Source: Chelydra serpentina (lineage: Eukaryota; Chordata; Testudines; Chelydridae). From it: a stretch of 64,000 bases of DNA. Position numbers and translations under genes: made by a program. Shown here one piece after another: positions 1-9,719 of this stretch. The stretch spans positions 682,001 to 746,000 of the forward strand of contig JBAIAC010000134.1 of the NCBI GenBank assembly GCA_037349315.1, read 5' to 3'. Numbering within the stretch: position 1 is the stretch's first letter; each line of letters begins with the position of its first letter. The notes beneath the pieces were generated by a model. The model ran no database searches, had not been told where the DNA came from, and worked only from the letters and a program-made list of their open reading frames with translations.

Positions 1-631
1 ACAATCCCGTCTCTGGGGTTTTTATGGGTTTGCTCCTCCCCCACCCCCTGGGAGTGTCCTGACTGCAGCCAAGGAGCTGTTTTGTGGGGGCAGAAGGCCG
101 TGGGAGGGAGGGGGAGGGGTTGGTCAGCGGGAGATGCTCTGGGGGGAGGTCAGGGCTTGGCTGCCAGTGGGTGCTAAGCACCCGCTCAGTTTTCCCCATG
201 GGTGCTCCAGGCCCGGAGCCCCCATGCAGTCAGCACCTATGATCCCCTCCCCCAAATCAAATTTCCTAGAGATTTTGGGGGCATCTCTCAATGGTGTGAA
301 TGTTCCTAGTTTCTGTGTGTGCGTCTCTCTGGGGGGTGTGTCCATGTGTGTTGATGTTTAAGTTTATTGTCATGTCACGTATCCCAGCCGCAAAGAACGT
401 TCTGCCTCAGCATTGTTACCCGGCTGTCAGGCTGCCAACTCGCTGGGTTGACAACGGCTGGTGGCACGAGGAGCTGCTAATAGACGCGGACTATCCATCT
501 CTCAACAGCTTCTGAACCAGCCATTTCCACCGGTTTGCGAACAAAGAGGAGTTTGGCCAGAAGGGAATTCCCAGATTCTTTCCCTGCTCATCAGATCGCA
601 CGTGCTAGGTTGGTGCCTCCTTCTCCTCGGA
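1..631. other. No recognisable gene
   Basis: Non-repetitive looking sequence with short open frames only. I see no exon with a convincing acceptor and donor, no tRNA boxes and no repeat family I recognise. Confidence 0.4.
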
Positions 632-794
632 CAGGGGTGCCAGCCTGTGGCTCCGGAGCCGCACGCGGCTCTTCAGAGGTCGATATGCGGCTCCTGGCAT
701 AGGCGCTGACTCCGAGACTGGAGCTAGTGTGGCGCTTTGGCAATGTTCATTGGTAAATACTGGCTCCTTCTCAGGCTCAGGTTGGCCACCCCTG
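632..794. mobile_element. hAT-like MITE
   Basis: The left end CAGGGGTGCCAGCCTG and the right end CAGGTTGGCCACCCCTG are near-perfect inverted termini around a 163-bp body rich in GCGGCTC motifs, which is typical of short hAT derivatives in reptile genomes. The flanking 8-mers do not match, so the target duplication has decayed or one edge is misplaced. No coding capacity. Confidence 0.55.
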
Positions 795-1466
795 TTGTAG
801 GGACTGGTGGGGGCTCGTGTTGCGACAGTCAGTTCTCAGCGTTCCCTTTTGATTTGAATGTGGGCATCTTTCAGTTCTCCTGCAGCTTCAGCCTTTCAAG
901 TGCCTTGGAGGCAGAATTTGATTATTTTCTCTTTCCGCAGACTAGTCTGGGTGAATTTCCATGCATATAACCTAAAGGGAAGATAACAAAACTGGTGTCG
1001 AATTTAGATTGATATTTCCATAAATAGTGTTTCCCATGGGGAATGGGAACTCCTAATGCACTCCTGGCCTTCAAGTAGAGAATATAAACCTTTTGTCTCA
1101 TGTAATGATTGTCTCATGTATGTGTATCTCCAAATTTACATGATTGAAACACACATAAATGAGCTCAAATATGCAGAAAAAATAAATCTGAAGCTATTGA
1201 AAGTGCTACAGCTCCACATCATCCCCTAGCTGTCATCTTGGTAGTTCTCTCAGAAATAATCTCATGGAGATAAACTTCAAAACCCCCACTGGGCTATATA
1301 AAATAGATGTGTAAATTGCCCCCTGCAATTCCTTTCCAGGAAAGGAGTTTAAATAAACTGCAGACCAGATTTCCCATGGGTCTCGCTGTGATTTCTTTGT
1401 TATTGTTTTGGTGGCCTAACTTCTGATTGGACGTTATAAAGAGTATGGGAAATTCTTCATTTAAAG
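795..1466. other. AT-rich spacer, nothing recognised
   Basis: AT-rich unique-looking sequence between two hAT insertions. No coding, tRNA or repeat signature is visible. Confidence 0.4.
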
Positions 1467-2217
1467 CAGGCCTGCACTCGTAAAGCGGCGAGGACCATAT
1501 TACTACAAAGAAAACACCTGAGGGCCGAAACCCCCCGGCCCCGCAGAAACACCCCCCCCCAGCACCGCCCGCTCTGCGGAAACAACCCCTCCTTCCCCAG
1601 CGCTGGGGTGTGGAAGCCTGTAGAGGGGGAAAGAAACAGCGCGCATAGGGTGACCAGATCACAGCAGTCAATAGGACCCACCCCCTCCCCGCTCCGCCCC
1701 ACCCGGAGGTGTGAATGAGGAAGGCGTGGAAGGTAGCACCTCCAGACAGCTGCAACCCTTGGAGAGGGGATGGGAACCAGACCAAGGACAATCAGACTTG
1801 TCAAGTTGGCTGACTAGAGAAGAGCAGACACACTGACGGCCTCGGGGGTTAGAAGCAAGCACCGTCCTTTGGGAAAACCCTCTTTGCACCATTGGGACAA
1901 CCCCCAGGCCAGAGACAAGCAGAAAAAAGGACCAACGGACGCAGTCCCAGATTTTGAATTTGGGAGATTTGCCGCCAGCTCACCTGCCTGCCCACTGCTG
2001 GCCTCTTACCTTCTGCCGCTGCCCCCGCCCCCTGCCGCTGATTCACCCACACTCCCCAGCCTGGCACTGGCCTCTTCACCAGCCCGCCCACTCGCCGGCC
2101 GTCCAGCCAGCCGTTGGCTTGCCCCACCCCGCATTTTCCAACTCACCCCCCGACAGGCGGCACAGTGAGCCCACGCGGGCCGCATGCTTCCCCCGGGCCG
2201 CACATTGTGCAGGCCTG
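1467..2217. mobile_element. Non-autonomous hAT element, 751 bp
   Basis: The element begins CAGGCCTGCAC and ends GTGCAGGCCTG, which are inverted complements. It is flanked by a perfect 8-bp direct repeat ATTTAAAG at 1459-1466 and 2218-2225. Eight-base duplications with CA..TG termini are the hAT signature. No transposase frame is present. Right-end fragments of the same family (GTGCAGGCCTG) are seen near 27080 and 40345. Confidence 0.85.
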
Positions 2218-2439
2218 ATTTAAAGTTTACTGGTTATTTCCCCCATGCTAATACATTCCAGATTTTGAAATAGTTGAGAATAAGTCAACATATTTGCAGC
2301 TGCTAATCCATCTTTCCCACCCCTCAAACCTTCTAGATCAGTGGTCCCCAACGCGGTGCCCGCGCGCGCCATGGCGCCCGCCGGGGCATTTATGGGCGCC
2401 CACGCCGGGGCCGGCAAGCCGGGGCAGCGCAGAGAGAAG

Positions 2440-2695
2440 CTGCAGCCCCGCGCCTGCCGGGGACAGAGATCACCGGCGCCCGCAGCCCCGGAGTTCTCTG
2501 TCCCTGGCAGGCCGGGCTGTGGCTTCTCTCTCCATGCTGCCCCGGCCTGCCGGGGACAGAGAACACCGGCGCCCGCAGCCCCGGCCTGCCGGGGACAGAG
2601 AACACCGGCGCCCGCAGCCCCGCGCCTGCCGGGGACAGAGATCACCGGCGCCCGCAGCCCCGGAATTCTCTGTCCCCGGCAGACTGGGGCAGCAT
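2440..2695. repeat. 39-bp GC-rich tandem array
   Basis: Units containing CCTGCCGGGGACAGAGA and ACCGGCGCCCGCAGCCCC recur at about 39-40 bp (starts near 2546, 2585, 2625) with degraded and partly inverted flanking units. It lies inside the 2.29 kb hAT element. A single related unit reappears near 4290-4330. Confidence 0.8.
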
Positions 2696-2724
2696 GGAAA
2701 GAAGCCGCAGCCCCACGCATGCCG

Positions 2725-3328
2725 GAGAGACAAGGGGCGGCTTGCCCTGGCTGGCTGCTCCTTGTCTCTCCGCTCAGCAGCTCAACGGGGAGACAAGGGG
2801 CGGCTCACCCCGGCTGCCCCTTGCCTCCCCGCTGAGCTGCTGAGCGGAGAGACAAGGGGCGGCTTGCCCTGGCTGGCTGCTCCTTGTCTCCCTGCTAAGC
2901 TTCTGAGTGGGGCGATAAGGGGCAGCTTCCCTGGCTGGCTGCTCCTTGTGTACCCGCTGAGCTGCTGAGCGGAGAGACAAGGGGCGGCTTGCCGGGGCTG
3001 GCTGCTCCTTGTCTCCCTGCTAAGCTTCTGAGTGGGGCGACAAGGAGCGGCTTCCCTGGCTGGCTGCTCCTTGTGTACCCGCTGAGCTGCTGAGCGGAGA
3101 GACAAGGAGCAGCCAGCCAGGGCAAGCCGCTCCTTGTCTCCCCACTCAGCATCTTAGCAGGGAGACAAGGGGCAGCCGCGGCGAGCCGCCCCTTGTCTCC
3201 CCACTGAGCTGCTGAGCGGGGAGAAAAGGGGCAGCTGCAGAGAGAGCCGCCTTTTGTATCCCCGCTGAGCTGCTGAGCGGAGAGACACGGAGCAGCCAGC
3301 TAGGGCAAGCTGCCCCTTGTCTCCCCGC
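2725..3328. repeat. Tandem array of hairpin-forming units
   Basis: About ten units of roughly 60 bp, each with GAGACAAGG on one side and CCTTGTCTC on the other around GAGCTGCTGAGCGG, so every unit can fold back on itself. The array is interrupted by the nested hAT at 3329-3889 and resumes at 3890-3975. A single related segment (GCCCCTTGTCTCCCCGG) lies inside another hAT MITE at 48965-49201. Confidence 0.8.
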
Positions 3329-3889
3329 CAGGGGCGGCTCCAATGTTTTTGCCGCCCCAAGCAAATAAACAACAACACCCCAAACGCCGCCCCCGAAACA
3401 AAAAAAAACAACGCCCCCAACGCCCGCCGAAACAACCTTCCCCCCCTCTGCCTCTCTGCCCCGCTCTCCCCGGCCGGACCGCCAGCGGGCAGGGTGGCAT
3501 GCCCGGGGCCCCACTCCCCCCGGCCAGCGGAGAGCGAGGCTGCCCCGCTCTCCCCGGCAGGAGCGCCGGCCGGGAGGGCGGCATGCCTGGGGCCCTGCTC
3601 GCCCGGGCCAGAGCACCGGGGCGAGCGGGGCATGCGTGGAAGGGAGGGGGAGATGTGTGTCGTGCCCGCTAGGGTTCTCTTCTCCCCCTCCCTCCCAGGC
3701 TCTTAAGCCTAGGAGGGAGGGGGAGAAGCGCTGTTTTGCACTCTGCCACTCGGGGAGAAGCTGAGCCGCCAGCGGCACGGGAAAGCTGGCGGCGGGGCAC
3801 ATTTCTAGGGGCAGCATGGCCCATGCCGCCCCTAGAAATGTGCCGCCCCAAGCACCAGCTTGTTTTGCTGGTGCCTGGAGCCGGCCCTG
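3329..3889. mobile_element. Nested hAT element, 561 bp
   Basis: It starts CAGGGGCGGCTCCA and ends TGGAGCCGGCCCTG, inverted termini, flanked by a perfect 8-bp duplication CTCCCCGC at 3321-3328 and 3890-3897. The target is a unit of the hairpin array within the 2.29 kb hAT, so this element is younger than its host. The interior has a GCCGCCCC motif near each end and a proline/glycine-biased GC-rich centre, with no transposase. Confidence 0.88.
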
Positions 3890-4639
3890 CTCCCCGCTCA
3901 GCAACGTAGCGGGGAGACAAGGAGCAGCCACGGCAAGCCGCCCCTTGTCTCTCCGCTCAGCAGCTCAGCCAATGAGCGGGGAGTCAGCAGGCAGCTGTCC
4001 GCCACCCCCCAAATCTTGGCGCCCTAGGTGACTGCCTAGGGTCGCCTAGTGGGCGCGCCGGCCCTGCCAGCTGCTCGTGCCGCTGGGGACATGCGGGCCT
4101 TTTAAAGCGCCGCTGGAGCCCCGCTGCCGGAGCTCCGGCAGCGGCACTTTAAAGGTCCCGGGGCTCCGCAGCGGCTGGAGCCCCAGGCCCTTTAATGCGT
4201 CCCAGGGTGAGTACGGGGGAGGGGGAGGTGCCTTTTTATAGCGCTGCTCCCCCTGTGCTCAAGACCTGGCTGCACTATTGCAGAGAACTCCGGGGCTGCA
4301 GGCGCCGGTGTTCTCTGTCCCCGGCAGGCGGGGGGCTGCGGCTTCCCTCTCCACTGCCCAGAACTACTCCCCCCAAAAAAGGTAAATAAAGAAAGAGCAC
4401 ATTCACATGGTAAGGTGAAAGAATAATTGTCGAATAATGTAATTAATACCTTTTACATGTACAATTACCTTTTGTATCTTATGGATTCATATATTATGTA
4501 ATATTAACTATGATGGTTTCATATTATTTAATGTACAAATACAAAATAAGTATTGAAAACTTGTTGGCACCCGCCACACTCTTCTGAAAACATGAATGTG
4601 CTCTTGGCCACAAAAAGGTTGGGGACCACTGTTCTAGAT

Positions 4640-4935
4640 GACAATCTTTTGTTCCTTTTACTGGGTTCTCTGGGAACAGAGGCTTATTGGTTTTCACCTT
4701 GGCCTCATCTGTTCCCAGTGTCCGAGCATTCTGTGCACAAAGGAGTGAAGCATTTTTGCAACTAGGCCCAGGCAATGACCAAAGAAAATAGAAATTGACC
4801 TTTGTTGTACCCATGTCTGTCAACTGGCAGAGGAGGAGTGAGATCCATGGGGTGAGAGTCAGGCTAGGAAACGTAGCCAGTGACTGTGCTAGGACGGGAT
4901 GAATTACAGATCTGGTACGTGGAAGTTTATTATAG
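4640..4935. other. Spacer, nothing recognised
   Basis: Unique-looking flank between the large hAT and the inverted repeat. No gene, tRNA or repeat family seen. Confidence 0.4.
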
Positions 4936-5551
4936 AGCAAAAGGAGAGAAGCTGTGATGTGCTCCCTCCAAGCCAGGCTATAACAAAGGGGGAACAGGGG
5001 TCCTGGTGCCTCTCCCCAAGGAAACCTCACAGCATCTCCTCTTGAACAGGAGCAGCAACTTTCATACTAGCAGTTGAGGCCTAGGCCATGAGGCAAGAGG
5101 TGGCCGAGGCAGTGGCCTGCCAGGGAGCTCCCCGGCCCCTCAATACTACAGTGAACTGAAACCCAGAACCAGCCAAAATATCATTTTGGGAAATCAGCTG
5201 CGTTTGCTGAGCACCCAGGTAGCAAAGGCAGCTCCATGCAAATACAGTCTGCTCCTGACGTCCTTTCCCCAGATTGTCACGAGATGTTGGGTCTGCTTCC
5301 AATAATACTAATAACTAATAAACTGCCCTTTACCATTGTCATAAATAGCGGGGGAAGGGTAGCAACCTTTATGTCTGCAGTAGCATCAAATCCCTCCTTG
5401 GCAGCTGTACTTAGCACCCACCAGCAGCCAGATCTCCCCTCCCCCCAGCTCCTCCCACCTGCCTGGTGCCCCCACCAAGTGACACCTCCCGGACCCTGGG
5501 GAGCAAGTGTTTCCCCTGGAGCAGCAGCGACACCCGTTGGCCAGTCGGGGT
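4936..5551. repeat. Inverted repeat, left arm
   Basis: This arm is the near-identical reverse complement of 6451-7063. A 73-codon open frame on the minus strand here is repeated without change on the plus strand at 6699-6920, showing how little the arms have diverged. The frame has no recognisable domain and is probably incidental. The arm includes an LTR-start-like stretch TGTCATAAATA near 5338. Confidence 0.9.
5338..5412 (+). mobile_element. Gypsy LTR 5'-end fragment
   Basis: The stretch beginning TGTCATAAATA followed by GGGGGAAGGG and AGCATCAAATCCCTCC resembles the start of the LTR at 60447 (TGTCATAAATATGAAGGG, then AATAAAATCCTC). Only the first ~75 bp is recognisable. Its mirror copy lies at about 6590-6664 on the minus strand. 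Confidence 0.5.
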
Positions 5552-5730
5552 AATGCACAGACTCTTTCCCCTGGAGCAGCAGCGACACCCGTTGGCCAGT
5601 CGGGGTAATGCACAGACTCTTTCCCCTGGAGCAGCAGCGACACCCGGTGGCCAGTCGGGGTAATGCACAGACTCTTTCCCCTGGAGCAGCAGCGACACCC
5701 GGTGGCCAGTCGGGGTAATGCTCAGACTCT
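5511..5730. repeat. 55-bp minisatellite, 4 copies
   Basis: TTCCCCTGGAGCAGCAG recurs at 5511, 5566, 5621 and 5676, an exact 55-bp period with one to three substitutions between units. The first unit belongs to the inverted-repeat arm. The right arm near 6451-6500 carries only one unit. Confidence 0.95.
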
Positions 5731-5830
5731 TTCATAGAATAATAGAATCTCAGGGTTGGAAGGGACCTAAGGAGGACATCTACTCCAAACCCCTGCTATT
5801 ATCCAATCATGCTTTATCCCGTTTATACAT
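5731..5830 (-). mobile_element. CR1/Cry I-type 3' tail fragment
   Basis: Read on the minus strand it ends in the ATTCTAT octamer repeats, preceded by the CCTTAGGTCCCTTCCAACCC motif that terminates turtle CR1 LINEs and CR1-tailed SINEs. No tRNA-like head is visible, so it is a 5'-truncated copy. Confidence 0.7.
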
Positions 5831-6111
5831 TTCCTGAGCACCCGGAGCCTCCCAAACTCAAGGCATTCCCATTCCACTCCTGATGTCACTGTCTGGAGTC
5901 TTCCCTTCCCCAAACTTTCCTGCCAAGTGTCTGGGTATAAAAAGGAGTGTTTCAGCCTAAAATGAATTGCCTTTTCCCCGGTGCTGTCCAGCTGATGGGG
6001 AGTTTAGTCATCAGCTCCTTGCCCTGAGAAAAGCTCCCTCGGAATGCTCCGATGTATGTACCTGTACATAATCCTTTATAGCGTATGCTAACAAGAACAT
6101 AACCCATAGGG
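5831..6111. other. Spacer with a TATA-like box
   Basis: Unique-looking sequence. GGGTATAAAAAGGAG near 5934 resembles a TATA box, but no exon or splice donor downstream supports a promoter. Confidence 0.25.
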
Positions 6112-6409
6112 CAGTGGTCCCCAACCTTTCTGTGGCCAAGAGCACATTCATCCGTTCATCAGAGTGTGGTGGCAGCGACACTTCTCGGCAGCATGTCGGT
6201 GGCGATGGTTCTCCGCCGGAAGCGCTCCTCGGCGGCATTCGGCAAAATCTTCTCCGCTGGAAGCGCTCCTCGGCGGCATTTCAGTGGCGAGGCTTCTCCA
6301 GTGGATGCTCCTCTCCTATTCCTTCCTTGGTGCCAGCCCTAACGGCGGGCGCACATAAATGCCCTGGCGGGCGCCATGACGCCCACGGGCACCACGTTGG
6401 GGACCACTG
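6112..6409. mobile_element. hAT MITE, 298 bp
   Basis: Same termini as the 2.29 kb element (CAGTGGTCCCCAAC ... GTTGGGGACCACTG) but in the opposite orientation. The flanks CCATAGGG (6104-6111) and CAATAAGG (6410-6417) agree at 6 of 8 positions, a worn target duplication. It lies in the spacer of the 4936/7063 inverted repeat. Internal GCGGCATT/CTCCTCGGC units are short and degenerate. Confidence 0.82.
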
Positions 6410-6450
6410 CAATAAGGACTCCGAGTGGGTCAGCATCACAAGCTCTACTG

Positions 6451-7063
6451 ACCCCGACTGGCCAACGGGTGTCGCTGCTGCTCCAGGGGAAACACTTGCT
6501 CCCCAGGGTCCGGGAGGTGTCACTTGGTGGGGGCACCAGGCAGGTGGGAGGAGCTGGGGGAGGGGAGAGCTGGCTGCTGGTGGGTGCTAAGTACAACTGC
6601 CAAGGGGGGATTTTATGCTACTGCAGACATAAAGGTTGCTACCCTTCCCCCGCTATTTATGACAATGGTAAAGGGCAGTTTAATAGTTATTAGTATTATT
6701 GGAAGCAGACCCAACATCTCGTGACAATCTGGGGAAAGGACGTCAGGAGCAGACTGTATTTGCATGGAGCTGCCTTTGCTACCTGGGTGCTCAGCAAACG
6801 CAGCTGATTTCCCAAAATGATATTTTGGCTGGTTCTGGGTTTCAGTTCACTGTAGTATTGAGGGGCCGGGGAGCTCCCTGGCAGGCCACTGCCTCGGCCA
6901 CCTCTTGCCTCATGGCCTAGGCCTCAACTGCTAGTATGAAAGTTGCTGCTCCTGTTCAAGAGGAGATGCTGTGAGGTTTCCTTGGGGAGAGGCACCAGGA
7001 CCCTGTTCCCCCTTTGTTATAGCCTGGCTTGGAGGGAGCACATCACAGCTTCTCTCCTTTTGC
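6451..7063. repeat. Inverted repeat, right arm
   Basis: Reverse complement of 4936-5551, running from ACCCCGACTGGCC to CTCTCCTTTTGC. It abuts the CpG-rich leader of the KRAB-type gene, so this arm ends at or near a promoter. Confidence 0.9.
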
Positions 7064-7065
7064 GG

Positions 7066-7350
7066 TTTGTGTCTCCCGGCTCTGGGCATGCGCAGATCGG
7101 AGCGGGGGGAGAAGAGCAGGTGACCCCCGACGGGGGGGAGAGAAAGGGGAGGCTGAGACCCCCTCGGATTTACCGCTGGCCCTGGGGACCCCCCGCCCCC
7201 CCCTTACTCCCTAGAGAGCCACGAGCCGCACCCAGGGTGCCCCCCTCCCCCCCCACCCCTGAGCAGGTCTCTGCCCCTCCCCCCATGGGCGGCTCTCACT
7301 GGGGGTGGGGCTCGGGGGTCACTGGCCAGGGACTCTGGGGACTCGGTCCC
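7066..7350 (+). promoter_or_regulatory. CpG-rich leader of the KRAB-type gene (putative)
   Basis: GC-rich and CpG-rich sequence with GGGCATGCGCAGATCGGAG, a NRF1-like GCGCATGC context, starting exactly where the inverted repeat ends. It lies 1.7 kb upstream of a splice-bounded initiator exon on the same strand. That fits a non-coding first exon and promoter of a KRAB gene. Assignment is inference from position and composition; no TATA box is visible. Confidence 0.4.
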
Positions 7351-7364
7351 AGGGAATCTCTGGG

Positions 7365-7500
7365 GGGCCCCTGTCTGGGGGGCTGGGCTCGGGGGGGGTC
7401 GGGGGCCCCTGGCTGGGGGGCTGGGCTCTGGGGGGGGTCGGGGGCCCCTGGCTGGGGGGCTGGGCTCTGGGGGGGGTCGGGGGCCCCTGGCTGGGGGCTG
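7365..7500. repeat. 39-bp G-rich tandem repeat, about 3 copies
   Basis: GGGCCCCTGGCTGGGG recurs at 7403, 7442 and 7481, a 39-bp period. Runs of five to eight guanines on the plus strand make it a strong G-quadruplex candidate. It sits just downstream of the presumed KRAB-gene leader. Confidence 0.85.
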
Positions 7501-8794
7501 GGAATGTGACATCACCGATTCTGCATTTCTCCCCTCTGGAAAACATCTGGTTCCATTGGGAAAATTCATCCCCCGAGTCCTTGTCCTAGATCTGGGGGTG
7601 CGGGAGGGGGGAAGGGGGTTCGCTCTGCCCCACAACGGTCTCTCCCACAGCGCTCTGGACTCGTTCTTCCTGAAACCTGGTGTCACAGACAACACTGTTA
7701 ATCCAGAGTCACTGCCGGGACAGACAAGGAGTGACTCCAGATCGACAGTGGGGCAAATGAGATCAGCAATTCCCCCTGTGAGGAGGGGCTCTCATTAGCT
7801 GCTCCCCCCAGAGAGCTCAAGGAGGGAAGGCTGCTCCAACGCCCTGTCCCTCTCTGCTCAGGATATTGGGGTTCAGCTTCCTGGGTCAGACGCTGCAGCC
7901 TCCAGCGTGATCTGGGAGACCAGGCTTAGCAGCTGCTGCTCCCCCAGCCGGTTCTGTGCTGGGAAGTGACCTTAATTAAAGCTTCTTCTCTGCCCAGCCC
8001 ACGTGATGACTTTCTCCAGCTGGCACCAGCCCCCTAGGGCAGCCCTGAGCCCTGTTAATACTAAATTCTGAGCCAGAGATTCCAGGTAACTGGAAGAAAT
8101 GAGGGGAAAATGCTGGGGTCTGGCCTTAAAATGACTCTACTCAAACAGACTCTCCCCCCCCCCTCATTTCTCGTCCCATTAGCAATTGCAGGAGCAAATC
8201 CAGCCTTGGGGGAGCAAACAACCCAGGAATGGGACTTTCCTACCAGACGGGCAGGGAGAGGGGACAGGGAAAAGGAGAAAGAGAGACTGAAAGGAGCCAT
8301 GGGAGAGAAGAGTTTTGAGAGAGATTTCCAGATCTCTAATCTGCCCAGACAGATGTATTACTGCACCCTAGGTAAAATCATTTTCCTGTGGAAAAGATGA
8401 GGATCAAACAGAGGAAAACCCAGTTCCTGACTCCATATCCCTCCTACTGGGGTGTGGCTGCCGTGGGGTCAGTGTCCAAGGGAATCCCCCACAGTAAATA
8501 CTTTGGCTCTGCTTTTTTCTAGCATTGTGTTCAGATGCTTTGTTACAGAATGGGGGGAGGGAGAAAAGAGGTGAAAAATGTCTCTGTGGGTTTAGCCTGG
8601 CAGGAGTGGCCAGGTCTCCACTGTAATAAAGAGATCGAGCATTTTCTCAGCATGGCAGACTCTAGGGTGTCTGTCTGCAGGGAAAACGCCTGGGGCAATC
8701 GTGCTGTGAAATTAATTAAAGCCTGTTCTGAAACCTCCACAACTGCCCTTCTCACCCTGCCAGGCTGCAGAATAATGTCCGTGTTTTGCTCCAG
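7501..8794 (+). other. Presumed first intron / UTR of the KRAB-type gene
   Basis: No coding exon recognised. The sequence is moderately GC-rich and lacks obvious repeats, consistent with conserved 5' untranslated or intronic sequence of a gene running to the right, but no individual exon boundary can be fixed. Confidence 0.3.
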
Positions 8795-8852
8795 TTCATC
8801 CCGTCCTCCCATGGGACAGGGGAGAGAAATGGCTGCAGAGGAGCCAGTTCAG
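8795..8852 (+). CDS. KRAB-type gene, initiator exon
   Basis: A pyrimidine-rich tract ending TTTTGCTCCAG is followed by a short leader and an ATG at 8829. The eight codons read MAAEEPVQ, then a donor GTAGGG at 8853. The exon ends in phase 0 and the KRAB exon at 11410 begins in phase 0, so the two join without a frame change. A short initiator exon of this type, placed before the KRAB-A exon, is usual in vertebrate KRAB zinc-finger genes. The upstream exon edge at 8795 is inferred from the acceptor only. The 2.56 kb intron carries a hAT MITE. Confidence 0.65.
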
Positions 8853-8958
8853 GTAGGGATTATTGTGGGGGTTGCTGGTGGGTTCCTGCGGGAGGAAGAG
8901 GGACAGCAAATACACCGGAGATGGGAACGTTTGCACTGTCTGGTTTGGAGGTTGGAGC

Positions 8959-9162
8959 TAGGATGACCAGACAGCAAGTGTGAAAAATTTGAGAGGGAAG
9001 TGGCACAAGGATGCAAATAGTGCACACACACACGCACACTAGGGCGACCAGACAACAAATGTGAAAAATTGGGACGGGGGTGGGGGGTAATAGGAGCCTA
9101 TATAAGAAAAAGACCCCAAAATCAGGACTGTCCCTATAAAATCGGGACATCTGGTCACCCTA
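8959..9162. mobile_element. TAGGGTGACCA-type hAT MITE (composite)
   Basis: Starts TAGGATGACCAGACAG and ends CTGGTCACCCTA. Flanks GTTGGAGC (8951-8958) and GTTGGGGC (9163-9170) match at 7 of 8 positions, an 8-bp target duplication. A second left end (TAGGGCGACCAGACA) occurs internally at 9040, so the copy contains a partial tandem of itself. The core TATATAAGAAAAAGACCCC is shared with the copies near 23291, 30296 and 42429. Confidence 0.8.
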
Positions 9163-9525
9163 GTTGGGGCGGGACAGGAAATTGACAGGATGGAGACTGG
9201 GAGGAGGCCTGGGTGGGGCAAACCTGCTGGGAGATGTTTAATAAGTGGCCTAGATTCTAGCAACGGACCGATGGGGTTGGAAGGTGGAAATGCCCTAATT
9301 TGTGGAACAGGAAACAACCCACCTAGGTGGGGCTGGGAAAATGGAGCAGATCCCAGTGCTGGAGCCTGACCTGAGTAACCAGCGGCTGCTCTGAGATCTA
9401 GATCTAGGGGGGCACCCACCAATGAGGCTTAGGGAGGGTTCTTAAGCTTTTTCTGTCTGAGCCCCCTCAACACGCTATAAACCCCCCACGGCCCTGCATC
9501 GGCATGTTTCTCTGCATATAAAAGC

Positions 9526-9716
9526 CAGGGCTGGCATTAGGGGGTGGTAACCAGAGCAAGTGCCTGGGGCCCCATGTGACAGGCCCCCCCGCAAAGCTAA
9601 TTGCTCATAGTTTGGCTTCAGCCCCTGGGGGCAGGGCTCAGGACCCAGCCTTCAGCCCCATGCAGGGAGGTTTCATCTTTCTGCCTCAGGCCCAAGCGAG
9701 TCTAACACTGGCCCTG
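9526..9716. mobile_element. Probable hAT fragment
   Basis: The left edge CAGGGCTGGCATTAG and right edge CTAACACTGGCCCTG are inverted complements with a few mismatches. I could not match the flanking 8-mers. A similar left end CAGGGCTGGCCTTGG starts near 9809 without a visible partner. Confidence 0.45.
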
Positions 9717-9719
9717 CTT

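Larger units (their letters stand above)
2339..4631. mobile_element. Non-autonomous hAT element, 2.29 kb
   Basis: The termini CAGTGGTCCCCAAC (left) and GTTGGGGACCACTG (right) are exact 14-bp inverted repeats, and the element sits between perfect 8-bp direct repeats TTCTAGAT at 2331-2338 and 4632-4639. The interior is GC-rich: a 39-bp array, a 60-odd-bp array and a nested hAT, then an AT-rich right end. The long open frames inside are satellite translation, not transposase, so it needs a transposase supplied in trans. A 298-bp relative is at 6112-6409. Confidence 0.9.

Noticed and set aside
2220..3105. Long Pro/Ala/Gly/Arg-rich open frames on both strands
   Set aside because: They translate GC-rich tandem arrays inside a hAT element; all frames look alike and no domain is present.
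3146..3931. 261-codon minus-strand open frame
   Set aside because: It crosses the nested hAT boundary and satellite units, so it cannot be a conserved gene.
5081..5302. Conserved 73-codon frame present twice (also 6699-6920)
   Set aside because: Identity reflects recent inverted duplication of the DNA, not selection. No start context, signal or domain.
5511..5730. CRISPR-like array
   Set aside because: Units are contiguous 55-bp copies without variable spacers and the context is vertebrate nuclear DNA; it is a minisatellite.
5934..5950. TATA box GGGTATAAAAAGGAG as promoter
   Set aside because: No downstream exon, initiator or conserved context; chance match is likely.
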